A stretch of DNA of 64,000 bases from Site-B1 sp963827785 (GTDB lineage: Bacteria > Bacteroidota > Bacteroidia > Flavobacteriales > Flavobacteriaceae). The stretch is taken from positions 62,001 to 126,000 of the forward strand of contig CAWHCT010000020.1 of the NCBI GenBank assembly GCA_963827785.1, written 5' to 3'. Numbering within the stretch: position 1 is the stretch's first letter; each line of letters opens with the position of its first letter. Below the pieces are notes generated by a model, which saw only the letters and a list, made by a program, of their open reading frames with translations, did not search any database and was not told the DNA's origin. The translations under genes and the position numbers were made by a program. Below are positions 36,751-45,990 of the stretch, piece by piece.

Positions 36751-37425
36751 ATGGATTACGCAAAAGAGTTTGAAAAATTCGCAATAAAAGATCAAGGGAT
36801 AAGCAGTACTTACTACAATAAAATCATGAGTAGTATGTATCCAACAAACTTAACGCCGAATATTATAGAAGAGAGACAAATGAATATCGCTATTTTTGAT
36901 GTATTCTCTCGTTTAATGATGGATAGGATCATTTTTATGGGCACAGGAATTAATGATCAGGTTGCAAACATTATTCAGGCACAGTTATTATTTTTAGAAA
37001 GTACTGATTCGTCAAAGGACATACAAATTTACATTAATTCACCAGGAGGAAGTGTCTATGCAGGGCTTGGAATTTACGATACCATGCAATTCATAAAACC
37101 CGACGTAGCAACTATTTGCACAGGTATGGCTGCATCAATGGGAGCCGTGTTACTTTGTGCGGGTGCCAAGGGTAAACGAAGTGGATTAACACACTCAAGA
37201 GTTATGATTCATCAACCTTTAGGAGGGGCTCAGGGACAAGCCAGTGATATAGAAATTACAGCACGCGAGATCCTTATTTTAAAAGAAGAATTGTATAAGA
37301 TAATCAGTAAACATAGTGGTCAGACTTACGATAAGGTCTATGCAGATAGTGATAGAGATTATTGGATGAAGGCTGATAAAGCTAAAGAATACGGGATGAT
37401 TGATGAAATCCTGGTAAGAGAGTAA
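36751..37425 (+). CDS. clpP: ATP-dependent Clp protease, proteolytic subunit
   Basis: The 224-residue product has the serine motif TGMAASMGAVLLCAGA, the histidine motif HSRVMIHQPLGGAQGQASD, and the conserved DRDYWM segment near the end. The N-terminal 30 residues are longer than in Escherichia coli and may include the usual propeptide. It forms the 14-mer barrel with ClpX, encoded 8 bases later. Confidence 0.97.
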   Translation: MDYAKEFEKFAIKDQGISSTYYNKIMSSMYPTNLTPNIIEERQMNIAIFDVFSRLMMDRIIFMGTGINDQVANIIQAQLLFLESTDSSKDIQIYINSPGGSVYAGLGIYDTMQFIKPDVATICTGMAASMGAVLLCAGAKGKRSGLTHSRVMIHQPLGGAQGQASDIEITAREILILKEELYKIISKHSGQTYDKVYADSDRDYWMKADKAKEYGMIDEILVRE

Positions 37426-37433
37426 AAAAAAGT

Positions 37434-38667
37434 ATGGCAAAGGAAGTATTAGAATGTTCATTTTGTGGCAGAAAAAAGCCGGAAACCAATTTGTTGATCG
37501 CTGGTTTAGATGCACATATTTGTGACAGATGCATAGAACAGGCTCATGGAATAGTATTGGAAGAATCCAAAGGATTTGAGCAGCAATGATCTGTCAGCAG
37601 AATTAAAATTAAAGAAACCTCAAAAGATTAAAGCCTTTTTAGATGAATATGTCATAGGTCAGGAGCATACAAAAAAGGTAATGTCTGTAGCTGTTTATAA
37701 CCATTATAAGCGTTTATTACAGCCAGCTACAGATGATGATATTGAAATTCAAAAAAGTAATATCATTATGGTTGGTCAAACAGGGACCGGTAAAACTCTA
37801 ATAGCTAAAACTATTGCAAAAATGTTGAACGTGCCATTGGCTATTGTCGATGCAACCGTTCTTACCGAAGCCGGATATGTAGGGGAAGATGTTGAAAGTA
37901 TTTTAACCCGATTACTACAGGCAGCAGATTACAACCTGGATAAGGCTCAAAAAGGTATTGTGTTTATAGACGAGATCGATAAGATTGCGCGAAAAAGTGA
38001 TAATCCATCTATTACCAGAGATGTCTCGGGTGAAGGTGTCCAGCAAGCCTTGTTGAAATTGTTAGAAGGTACTGTTGTTAACGTTCCGCCAAAAGGAGGC
38101 CGTAAGCATCCGGATCAAAAGTTTATTGAGGTGAATACTGAAAACATTCTGTTTATCGCAGGTGGAGCATTTGATGGTATTGAGCGCCATATTTCAAAAC
38201 GACTCAATATGCAAGCCGTTGGGTACAGTGCTTCCAAAGCAGAAGAAGTTGTCGACAGGCATAATTTATTGCAATATATCATTCCTAAGGACTTAAAAGA
38301 TTTTGGATTAATCCCAGAAATTATTGGTCGTTTACCTGTTTTGACCTATATGGATCCATTAGATGCAGATACTTTAAGAGCTATTCTGACAGAACCTAAA
38401 AATGCCATAATCAAGCAATACAAGAAGTTGTTTGCCATGGATGAGATTGATTTCACAATTACAGATGGTGCATTGGATTTTATCGTTAATAAGGCAATAG
38501 AATATAAACTTGGAGCACGTGGATTGCGTTCTTTATGTGAAGAGATCTTAACTGATGCCATGTTTGAAATGCCAAGTAATAATGAAACAAAACTAAATGT
38601 TACCAAGTCATATGCTGAGGGTAAGATAACGAAAACAACTTTAAAGAAATTAAAAGCAGTTTCATAG
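37434..38667 (+). CDS. clpX: Clp protease ATPase subunit ClpX (frameshifted as read)
   Basis: The zinc-binding domain is in one frame from the ATG at 37434 (Cys 8, 11, 30 and 33; stop at 37587). The AAA+ part is in the next frame from about 37576. It has Walker A VGQTGTGKT, pore loop GYVGEDVES, Walker B IVFIDEIDKIARKSD and sensor 2 GARGLRSL. Removing one base at about 37578 gives GFSSNDLSAELKLKK, the normal linker, and about 410 residues. Both halves are intact and strongly conserved, so this is most likely a sequence error rather than a lost gene. The frame runs to the stop at 38667, before a strong terminator. Confidence 0.93.
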
Positions 38668-38686
38668 AAAATAAGTAAAATAGAAT

Positions 38687-38719
38687 AAAAAAACCACTCA
38701 ATTTTTGAGTGGTTTTTTA
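38687..38719 (+). terminator. Bidirectional terminator between clpX and a small lipoprotein gene
   Basis: AAAAAACCACTCA pairs with TGAGTGGTTTTTT around a five-base loop. T-runs occur on both strands. It serves clpX on the plus strand and could serve the convergent lipoprotein gene ending at 38748. Confidence 0.9.
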
Positions 38720-38747
38720 TTTTGACTGGTATGCCTATTTAATAAAA

Positions 38748-38882
38748 CTAAGAATTAACTTCTGAAATTAGTTCTGTTTGAGCTTTGGCTTCTACCTTGC
38801 AGTACCTTTTTTTACAGCTCCATCCACTTCTACAAGCGGTAAATAAAAAAAGTAATCCAATAGCAAGAATTAACTTTTTCAT
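38748..38882 (-). CDS. Very small lipoprotein (44 residues)
   Basis: The frame begins with a classic lipoprotein signal (KKLILAIGLLFLFTAC, lipobox FTAC, Cys at residue 17). A cysteine- and lysine-rich stretch follows (RSGWSCKKRYCKVEAKAQ), then ELISEVNS. The two further cysteines (residues 23 and 28) could pair. It is too short for most gene callers, but the signal sequence, the stop just before a good terminator and the normal codon use support it. Function unknown. Confidence 0.65.
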   Translation of the reverse strand: MKKLILAIGLLFLFTACRSGWSCKKRYCKVEAKAQTELISEVNS

Positions 38883-39364
38883 TTTATGTAGGGTATTGAT
38901 TAATAACTTAATTAATCATAAATAAGTAGTAATAAATGTAGGCTAGCTTTGAGGGACCTTGTTGAGTTACCAAAGAATTAGGGGCATAATTAATGTGAAT
39001 TAATTATAGCCCTCATAATTCAATGGATTGATTAATAGCACTGTAAATATATCGCTACAAAATCATTTTTCAAACCAAATTGAATAGTTTTAGATGAAGC
39101 AATTTTATAATCGATGAACTACCAATTAGGCAAGTGTATTTTGTCGATAATTCATATAAACGGTAAAAACACAGTATATTATTCAATGAAATCAAGAAAA
39201 ACTTAATTATATTTAGGTATTAGCATTTTTGTCAGCGAATTGTATAAAGTGCAAATGCATGATTGCTCATGATTTTTACTATAGAACGAATAATTCAGCA
39301 GTTCAACTTTTTTGTAGGAAAAATATTTAAATTTAGCTCGATGAAATACCTGAGTAAATTAAGG
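38883..39364. other. Gene-free stretch of about 480 bp
   Basis: No frame of useful length or coding character is seen on either strand. The stretch is AT-rich. A lone TAGCTTTG at 38944-38951 resembles a -7 element, but no TTG stands at the right distance and no gene lies downstream on that strand. Confidence 0.5.
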
Positions 39365-40879
39365 CTAAGAATTCAATTTTAACAGGTCTTCCATATAATC
39401 TCTGGTATTCGATAACCTGGGAACCTTATGTTGACCACCTAATTTATTATGTTTTTTTAGCCAATCATAAAACAAATTTTCTCTGGCTATGTGAATTTTA
39501 GGTTTATTAAGGGTCATATTGTTATAACGTTTTGCCTCATAATCAGAATTCAATGATTTTAAGGCATTGTCAAACAGCTCATTAAAATAATTGATATCCT
39601 TTGGAGGTGTTTTAAATTCAATCAACCATTCATGAGCGCCTTTTTCCTTACCAATCATAAAAATGGGTGCCGCAGTATAGTCAACAATGGCCGACTTCGT
39701 TTTTTTGCAGACTTTTTTAAGTGCATCTTCGGCATTTTCAATTATTAATTCTTCACCAAATGCATTTATATGATGTTTTGTCCTTCCAGTGACTTTAACT
39801 CTGTATGGGTCTGTTGAAGTAAATCGAATTGTGTCTCCAATTTTATATCGCCAAAGTCCGGCATTGGTTGTTATGATCACCGCATAATTTTTATTTTTCT
39901 GGACTTCACTAAGCGGAATCACTTTTTCTTGAGAAGTACCATAAGTGTCCATGTCCATGAATTCATAAAAAATTCCATAATCAAGCATTAAGAGCAATTC
40001 AGATGAATTATTTTGATCCTGTATTGCAAAAAATCCTTCTGAAGCATTATAGATCTCATAATAATTAAATGCTTTGCTGGGTAGTATCTTTTTATACTGG
40101 TCTGCATATGGGACAAAACTGACACCACCATGAAAATAAACTTCCAGATTTGGCCAAATGTCTATTAGGTTCTCTTTTCCGGTTGTTTCAAGAACCTGAT
40201 TCAATAAAACCAACATCCATGAAGGCACGCCTGCAAGACTTGTTACATTCTCTTGGATCGTTTCATTTACAATAGCCTGCATTTTAGATTCCCATTCACT
40301 CATTAAGGAAACTTTGCTGCTGGGCGTGCTGCTAAATTCTGCCCAAAAAGGCATATTGTCAATTAATATAGCGCTCAAATCACCAAAAGCAGTCCCATTC
40401 TCTCTGTATAATTCTTTGCTGCCTCCGAGTCTTAAACTCTTTCCAGTAAACAATTGTGAATCTTCATTGTTGTTTAAATAAAGACACAAAAGATCTTTAC
40501 TTGCTGCATAATGGCAATCTTCCAAGGATTCAGGACTTACAGGAATGAATTTACTTTTTGCGTTTGTTGTTCCGCTGGATTTAGCAAACCACTTTATAGG
40601 TGTTGGCCAGTAAATATTGTTTTCACCTCTCCTGGAGCGTTCAATTACACTTTGAAATCCTTCATAATTTGTTATTGGAATTTTGTTTGCAAAATCGGAA
40701 TAGTTTTTAATCGAATCAAAGTCATACTTTTTTCCAATTTCGGTATCTTTCGCAAAGTCAACCAAAGTCAAAAGCAATTCATTCTGGACTTCATTGGGGT
40801 ATTTTAAAAACAATTCAATCTGATGAAATCGTTTTTTTAAAAACCAGGAAGCAATAGAATTGATTAAAGGGATTGGCAT
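39365..40879 (-). CDS. GH3 auxin-responsive-promoter family protein (acyl-adenylating enzyme)
   Basis: A 504-residue protein of the GH3 family, an ANL-type fold that adenylates a carboxylic acid and joins it to an amine. Visible motifs: ATP loop SSGTTNAKSKFIPVS, YYEIYNASEGFFAIQD, and GLWRYKIGDTIRFTS. In plants GH3 enzymes conjugate hormones to amino acids; bacterial substrates are unknown. The ATG at 40879 (MPIPLINSIASWFLKKR) is used rather than the GTG at 40912. It is divergent from the DUF2797 gene. Confidence 0.92.
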   Translation of the reverse strand: MPIPLINSIASWFLKKRFHQIELFLKYPNEVQNELLLTLVDFAKDTEIGKKYDFDSIKNYSDFANKIPITNYEGFQSVIERSRRGENNIYWPTPIKWFAKSSGTTNAKSKFIPVSPESLEDCHYAASKDLLCLYLNNNEDSQLFTGKSLRLGGSKELYRENGTAFGDLSAILIDNMPFWAEFSSTPSSKVSLMSEWESKMQAIVNETIQENVTSLAGVPSWMLVLLNQVLETTGKENLIDIWPNLEVYFHGGVSFVPYADQYKKILPSKAFNYYEIYNASEGFFAIQDQNNSSELLLMLDYGIFYEFMDMDTYGTSQEKVIPLSEVQKNKNYAVIITTNAGLWRYKIGDTIRFTSTDPYRVKVTGRTKHHINAFGEELIIENAEDALKKVCKKTKSAIVDYTAAPIFMIGKEKGAHEWLIEFKTPPKDINYFNELFDNALKSLNSDYEAKRYNNMTLNKPKIHIARENLFYDWLKKHNKLGGQHKVPRLSNTRDYMEDLLKLNS

Positions 40880-40922
40880 ATTTGCTGTATCTTTAAGAAC
40901 TAAAAATAACACTTTTTTTACT

Positions 40923-41720
40923 ATGAATTACCAAGGTGTTTTGACAAAAATGGAAACAGAATTTTCTGACCCGATACAATACTATTTGGTTTTTGAAAAT
41001 GACTTTATAAATATTAACCAACTGCTTGATAAATCATTGATTATCAAATTTGTAAAATACCAGTGTTTAAATTGCGGTTTGGACCTGCCAATTTATAGAC
41101 AAGGTTTTTGCAGATCTTGTTTTTTTGAAATTCCGCAGGCGGCAGATTGGATAATGCGGCCTGAATTGAGTACAGCTCACCTGGATAAAGAAGACAGGGA
41201 TTTAGAATATGAAAAGAAAGTGCAACTGCAACCTCATGTTGTTTATCTGGCAAATTCAAGCAGCGTGAAGGTTGGAGTAACGCGTAAAAGTCAAATTCCA
41301 ACAAGATGGATTGATCAGGGAGCACATGAAGCTATAGAAATTGTTGAAGTGCCAAACAGGTATCTTGCAGGTATAACAGAAATTGCTTTAAAAGACCATG
41401 TTTCAGATAAAACCAACTGGAGAACAATGCTTAAGAATGATATAAAAGATGAAGATCTTGTTGAATGGAGAAATAAATTAAAACAATACATTCCCGATGA
41501 GGCTAAGGAATATTATATTGCTAATAACACAGAAACCCATTTGGATTTTCCTGTATTACAATATCCTAAAAAACCAAAAAGTCTGAATATTGAAAAGTCT
41601 GTAAGTTATGCAGGTGTATTAAAGGGAATAAAAGGTCAATATTTGATCTTTGAAGACGAAACTGTTTTTAATATACGGTCTAACGAAGGATTAGTTGTAA
41701 ATATTGAAATTGTAAATTAA
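40923..41720 (+). CDS. DUF2797 family protein
   Basis: A 265-residue protein with a zinc-binding knuckle (CLNCGLDLPIYRQGFCRSC) and a GIY-YIG-like core (HVVYLANSSSVKVGVTRKSQ, then TRWIDQGAHEAIEI). This order matches DUF2797. The start is the ATG at 40923, before YQGVLTKMETEF. The Zn knuckle and nuclease-like core hint at nucleic acid binding, but no activity is established. The gene is only 43 bases from the divergent GH3-family start, so the promoters must lie in or next to each other's start region. Confidence 0.85.
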   Translation: MNYQGVLTKMETEFSDPIQYYLVFENDFININQLLDKSLIIKFVKYQCLNCGLDLPIYRQGFCRSCFFEIPQAADWIMRPELSTAHLDKEDRDLEYEKKVQLQPHVVYLANSSSVKVGVTRKSQIPTRWIDQGAHEAIEIVEVPNRYLAGITEIALKDHVSDKTNWRTMLKNDIKDEDLVEWRNKLKQYIPDEAKEYYIANNTETHLDFPVLQYPKKPKSLNIEKSVSYAGVLKGIKGQYLIFEDETVFNIRSNEGLVVNIEIVN

Positions 41721-42092
41721 CTAGTCAATTTCTATAAGTATCCTGTCAAAACCACCATCCAGTCCTAATACAAAAGCATCCTGATAACCTCTGGACCTTA
41801 GTTCATCGCAATAAGATATTGCGTCTCCAATACTTCTAAATAATCCTGAAAAGAACCTGTTAAAATTGTCATCGTATCTTTTTGAGAATAAATTCTCTAC
41901 ACCATCATAATATCCTTTCTTTGGATTTTTTTTCAATTTAAAAGCTCCTACCTGTACGCTATAAATTATTAATGTGGAAGATCTGTCTTTTAAAGTATCC
42001 ATCAATTCGTCAAAATTGTTTGAATTTTGGCCACTTGCGTATGAAAATGACAAAAAAGCTGCCAGAAAAAGCATGGAAAAACTAAATTTCAT
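41721..42092 (-). CDS. Exported SPOR-like small protein
   Basis: A 123-residue protein with a signal peptide (FSFSMLFLAAFLSFSYASG). The mature part resembles a SPOR peptidoglycan-binding domain: IIYSVQVGAFK as the first strand, FSGLFRSIGDAISYCDEL, and GYQDAFVLGLDG as the last strand. The match is by pattern, not by a single key motif. Its stop codon abuts the stop of the convergent DUF2797 gene without any gap. Confidence 0.7.
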   Translation of the reverse strand: MKFSFSMLFLAAFLSFSYASGQNSNNFDELMDTLKDRSSTLIIYSVQVGAFKLKKNPKKGYYDGVENLFSKRYDDNFNRFFSGLFRSIGDAISYCDELRSRGYQDAFVLGLDGGFDRILIEID

Positions 42093-42233
42093 AGTTTAAT
42101 TTAGGATTTGTTTATCCATTAAAATTACAATTTTTTTAATTATTTTTATTTTAATTCTGCAGGAATAATAAATTTCACATTTTTTTAACTATTAAGTCGT
42201 TGATAATAAGTAATTTAGAAATAAAAATAAACT

Positions 42234-42464
42234 ATGAAAATTCCAGCAATGTTCTATGTGGCCGTTACCACAATAATACTGCTTACAGTAACAATTATGG
42301 TTTCCATGGATATACCTTTTAATTGGGTATTTTATTTGACCTGTTTGGGCCAAATAATGGTCGCGGTAATGGTGTGCAAAGTATTGACGGATAGTTATAA
42401 AACAGACAAGACCTTTGCTGATTTTTATGAAGATCATCCAATAGGAAATCAGCAGGCCAATTAA
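42234..42464 (+). CDS. Small two-helix membrane protein
   Basis: A 76-residue protein with two membrane helices (FYVAVTTIILLTVTIMVSM and WVFYLTCLGQIMVAVMV) and a charged cytoplasmic tail (TDSYKTDKTFADFYEDHP). I do not recognise a family with a known role. The convergent AsmA gene ends directly at its stop codon. Confidence 0.7.
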   Translation: MKIPAMFYVAVTTIILLTVTIMVSMDIPFNWVFYLTCLGQIMVAVMVCKVLTDSYKTDKTFADFYEDHPIGNQQAN

Positions 42465-45131
42465 TTATTTAATTGTATCCTTAACTTTTTTCTTATTTCC
42501 TAAAATTCCACCAAGCACATCTTTTACCTGATTTTTTGTGCTTGTTTTGGTTGAATCTTTTTGCTTTGGATTACCTCCAATTATTCCATCCAACACATCT
42601 TTAACGGGATCTTTAGTCTTGGTTTTAATTGTATCATTTTGGTTTGTTTTTCCACCCAAAACACCGCCTAACAGATCTTTTATTTCATCCTTTCCCTGAT
42701 TGATAAGTTTTTTCTTTTGGATTTCAACAAGTTGTGTTGTTAAATTGGTAATTCCACTGGTTAGATCTGTAGAAACTTTCGGACTTGAAAAAGTGCCTCC
42801 TATGGAAGCTGTTATAGGAATTGTAATGCTATTGACCGCTTTATCATCAATTTTAGAAATTAAAGTGTTGATCTCATTACCCAAATACTTAGCAGGGACA
42901 TTAAATACTGCTTTATAGTTCATGGTCTTGTCAAATCCATGGGAGCCATCAACTGTTATATTTATGTCCTTGTATTTCAAATTAAATGGTTTTACAGTTA
43001 CTGTTCCATTTTCAAAGGATAACTTTGTTTTTAGATCGCTTAGATCAAGTTTATCAAAATCTACAAAAGATAAGGCTCCTTTTAGTTGGTCAAACAAGGC
43101 CGCATTCTTTGGTTCAATTTTAGTAGTTAACAGTTCTGCAAGAGCATTGCCACTAATGGTATTCAAGTTAGGAGAAAACTCATTGTTTAAAGTCCCTTTG
43201 ATATTTATGGTTGAATTAAGTTTGCCTTGTAAAGCTTTTGCAATTGGAGCCAGATTCTGAAGTAGTTGCATCCCATTAAAAGATTGTGAAATATCAAATT
43301 TATTGACACCTAAATCCATATTAAAGACAGGTATATCTGCTTTGGTCGAAACATTTCCTGAAAGTGCTAAATTACCATCAAATATACTGGAGGTCATATT
43401 TTCGAGATTTGCCTGTTCATCTTTAATTATCACTTTTCCTTTAACATCTTTAAGCGTTAAATTGTCATAAAGAACAGTTTTAGCAGCGGCATCTATTGTG
43501 CAATCTAAAAAAGCCGGTATTTTAAGCGATTCTTTAGCTTTGTTTTCAGTTGATTTATCACCACCTTCTATCATAAAATCACTAACGGCAAATGTGTTTG
43601 AGTCTACATTGAAATTTCCTTGCAGTTTTTTATCACTCAACATAAATCCTAACAAATTATAAATGGTTCCGCTGGCCTTGATATCACTTTTCCCTGTTGT
43701 TGCGTTAAATGATTGCAGTGTTACGGTTCCCGGCTTAAACTGAATGTCAGCTTTTGATATATTAATTGGGTTTATAACATCATCTGAAGAAAAAATAAAA
43801 TTGGTAATAGTTACATTCCCATTATTCTTTGTGCGTTCATAAGCATTTGTTTCAATGGCGTTCATATCAAAAACCGTATGCAGTTTGCCTTTTAAAATTC
43901 CGCTTAATTCATTTTCTAGTTTAACAGGATATGCTTTTGTAATATTTGCAAGATTTAATGTGCCATCAATATTGGCGTCTACCTCCATGTTTTTGGTAAG
44001 GTTCTTAATAGTTGCCGATGATTTAAATATATCCTGATCGATTTTAAAATTAAGAGCATTGATTTTTACATAGGTGTCATCAGTGATTCCGGAATCGTTT
44101 TTAATATTGGCATTTATCGTGATATTTTCAACACTTTTAGGCAGGTTTGGATATTTAAACGAAGCATCATCAGATAAAATGCTAATATCAAATTTTGGAA
44201 TAGTTGTATCAGTATTCATACCTTTTATCAACCCACTGACTTTGAAGTTTCCTGAAGTTTTAACATTTTCCATGTCTTTTGAATATTCCTGTGGGATCAC
44301 AGCAAGAAAATCTTTAAATGAAGATCCTGTGTTCTTAAATGTGATATCTATTTCTTGACCTTCATCAAGCATTTTAACATAGCCGTCAAACTCCAAAGGT
44401 AATTGATTGATATATCCTTTATTCTCTTTAAAAGTGTACTTATATTGGTCAAGATCAACATCTATAAGAGCGTCTAATTTTACAGAATTATTGTTCAAGT
44501 ATTTTGTGCTGTCAATACTCAAACTTACATTAGCCTGAGACATTGTATTTAATTCTGACAATTCTGCAGAAAAAGTACCGTTGCCGGAATGGTTTAACTC
44601 GGTAATATTTAATGCAATTTTAGAGGTTTCATCAAAATAAATAACCGCACTGTTCTTAATGGCATAATCCTCAACACTGAACTTAAAGTTATTTCCTGAT
44701 TTATTTTTGGCAGAAATACTGTCTGTTTCTTTGGTTATATCGTAATTATCATTGCCAAATTTATCTGTCTTTAAGGTCAAAAGGGCTTCATTGATGTCAA
44801 AAGAATTTATTACAATAGGCTCATCACTTGCTTTTTTAAACAATTCCTTTACCGACATATTGAAGGATATAGATTTTGCCGTTGCAAAAGTTTCCCCTTC
44901 AAATGGTTTATAGTTCACAACCGATAATTCATCCAAAGTAACTGTAGCTTTTGGAAAACTCTTTAACAGGCTTAAACTAACATCCGCAAAATCAACTCTT
45001 GCGTTCACATTGTTGTTCAAATATGTCTTGACAACATTTTTTATCTGATTTTGAAATAGGAACGGAGTCACAATTAAAAGCAACAAAACAATCAATAAGG
45101 AAACACCAAAAATTTTAAATATTTTTTTCAA
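42465..45131 (-). CDS. AsmA family protein
   Basis: An 888-residue protein with one N-terminal helix (FGVSLLIVLLLLIVTPFLF) and an AsmA domain start (KTYLNNNVNARVDFADVSLS). A very long repetitive beta-rich region follows, and the AsmA-like C-terminal domain contains LNSTINIKGTLNNEFSPNL. AsmA/TamB-type proteins form beta-taco structures thought to carry lipids between the membranes (family knowledge). The end has three lysine-rich repeats with KDxxxGxxGGNPKQKDSTK-like units. It converges with the small membrane protein gene. Confidence 0.88.
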   Translation of the reverse strand: MKKIFKIFGVSLLIVLLLLIVTPFLFQNQIKNVVKTYLNNNVNARVDFADVSLSLLKSFPKATVTLDELSVVNYKPFEGETFATAKSISFNMSVKELFKKASDEPIVINSFDINEALLTLKTDKFGNDNYDITKETDSISAKNKSGNNFKFSVEDYAIKNSAVIYFDETSKIALNITELNHSGNGTFSAELSELNTMSQANVSLSIDSTKYLNNNSVKLDALIDVDLDQYKYTFKENKGYINQLPLEFDGYVKMLDEGQEIDITFKNTGSSFKDFLAVIPQEYSKDMENVKTSGNFKVSGLIKGMNTDTTIPKFDISILSDDASFKYPNLPKSVENITINANIKNDSGITDDTYVKINALNFKIDQDIFKSSATIKNLTKNMEVDANIDGTLNLANITKAYPVKLENELSGILKGKLHTVFDMNAIETNAYERTKNNGNVTITNFIFSSDDVINPINISKADIQFKPGTVTLQSFNATTGKSDIKASGTIYNLLGFMLSDKKLQGNFNVDSNTFAVSDFMIEGGDKSTENKAKESLKIPAFLDCTIDAAAKTVLYDNLTLKDVKGKVIIKDEQANLENMTSSIFDGNLALSGNVSTKADIPVFNMDLGVNKFDISQSFNGMQLLQNLAPIAKALQGKLNSTINIKGTLNNEFSPNLNTISGNALAELLTTKIEPKNAALFDQLKGALSFVDFDKLDLSDLKTKLSFENGTVTVKPFNLKYKDINITVDGSHGFDKTMNYKAVFNVPAKYLGNEINTLISKIDDKAVNSITIPITASIGGTFSSPKVSTDLTSGITNLTTQLVEIQKKKLINQGKDEIKDLLGGVLGGKTNQNDTIKTKTKDPVKDVLDGIIGGNPKQKDSTKTSTKNQVKDVLGGILGNKKKVKDTIK

Positions 45132-45213
45132 TTTTAAAGGAAATTAAGTCTTGTAATTATATATGCAAAATTGATGTAAAAAGATGAAGTTTATACTAAC
45201 TTTAATATTTATT

Positions 45214-45918
45214 TCACAATAAATTTAATTCATCATTTACTTTTAAGTTAAAACGCTTTCTAAAAGCATAGACACCCAGATATAAAAACGGTGTGTCTGT
45301 AATGGCTACAAGTACTTTAAACATAAATCCAGACACTAGAAGTCCGCTAAAATTAGTCCATTCTATTTTACCGAATGAACAAAGTAAGATCAAGACTGCA
45401 CCGGTATCTACAAACTGCGATAAAAAAGTAGAGAAATTATTCCGCAACCATAGATGTCTGCCTTTAGTAAGACGTTTCCAGAAGTGGTAGATATGAATAT
45501 CAATAAATTGTGCCATTAAGTAAGCAATCATACTTGCAAATACGGCAATGGCTGTGCTGCCAAATACAGTTTTGAATATACCATCAGTTACAGGTGACCA
45601 GGCAGTGGCCGAAACAGCATTGGCCAAATATACGATCAGCATAGAAAAGAAAGAAGCGAATATCCCGATAACCACAATATCATTAGCTCTTTTTTTACCA
45701 TAAATCTCACTTATTAGATCAGTGATCAAAAAAGTGATGGGATATGGTAAAATACCAACAGAAATCTCAAATAATTTAGTGCCAAAGATTTCCAAATGAA
45801 ATGGATACCAGTAAAAAAATTTCTGAAAAATCAAATTTGAAACAACTAAAGAGGTGATGAACAATCCACCTAATAAAAAGTAAATTCTTTGTGCAACTAG
45901 TTTATCTTTTAAGGTCAT
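45214..45918 (-). CDS. Queuosine precursor transporter (YhhQ/VUT family)
   Basis: A 234-residue membrane protein of the VUT_1 family. It has GILPYPITFLITDLISEIYG, the diagnostic stretch of YhhQ, AYLMAQFIDIHIYHFWK, and FLSQFVDTGAVLILLC. Members take up preQ0 or queuosine bases for tRNA modification. No preQ1 riboswitch was seen in the short leader upstream. It is divergent from folK across a 72-base gap. Confidence 0.92.
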   Translation of the reverse strand: MTLKDKLVAQRIYFLLGGLFITSLVVSNLIFQKFFYWYPFHLEIFGTKLFEISVGILPYPITFLITDLISEIYGKKRANDIVVIGIFASFFSMLIVYLANAVSATAWSPVTDGIFKTVFGSTAIAVFASMIAYLMAQFIDIHIYHFWKRLTKGRHLWLRNNFSTFLSQFVDTGAVLILLCSFGKIEWTNFSGLLVSGFMFKVLVAITDTPFLYLGVYAFRKRFNLKVNDELNLL

Positions 45919-45990
45919 TAAAAATGGTTAATAAATACTTGAAGTAAATATAAACTAATAAATTTTCTTTTAGTTATTTTGCTTACACGA

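Noticed and set aside
37434..38667. Programmed frameshift in clpX
   Set aside because: No slippery heptamer or following stem-loop at the junction, and similar one-base insertions occur in unrelated genes in this window.
38944..38951. TAGCTTTG as a promoter
   Set aside because: No TTG at the right distance and no gene downstream on the plus strand.
42192..42437. Minus-strand frame of 81 residues opposite a small membrane protein gene
   Set aside because: His- and Tyr-rich translation without signal or motif; the plus-strand frame has good membrane helices instead.
45919..45990. preQ1 riboswitch before the queuosine precursor transporter
   Set aside because: The 72-base divergent gap holds no recognisable preQ1 aptamer stem or A-rich tail, only AT-rich promoter-like sequence.
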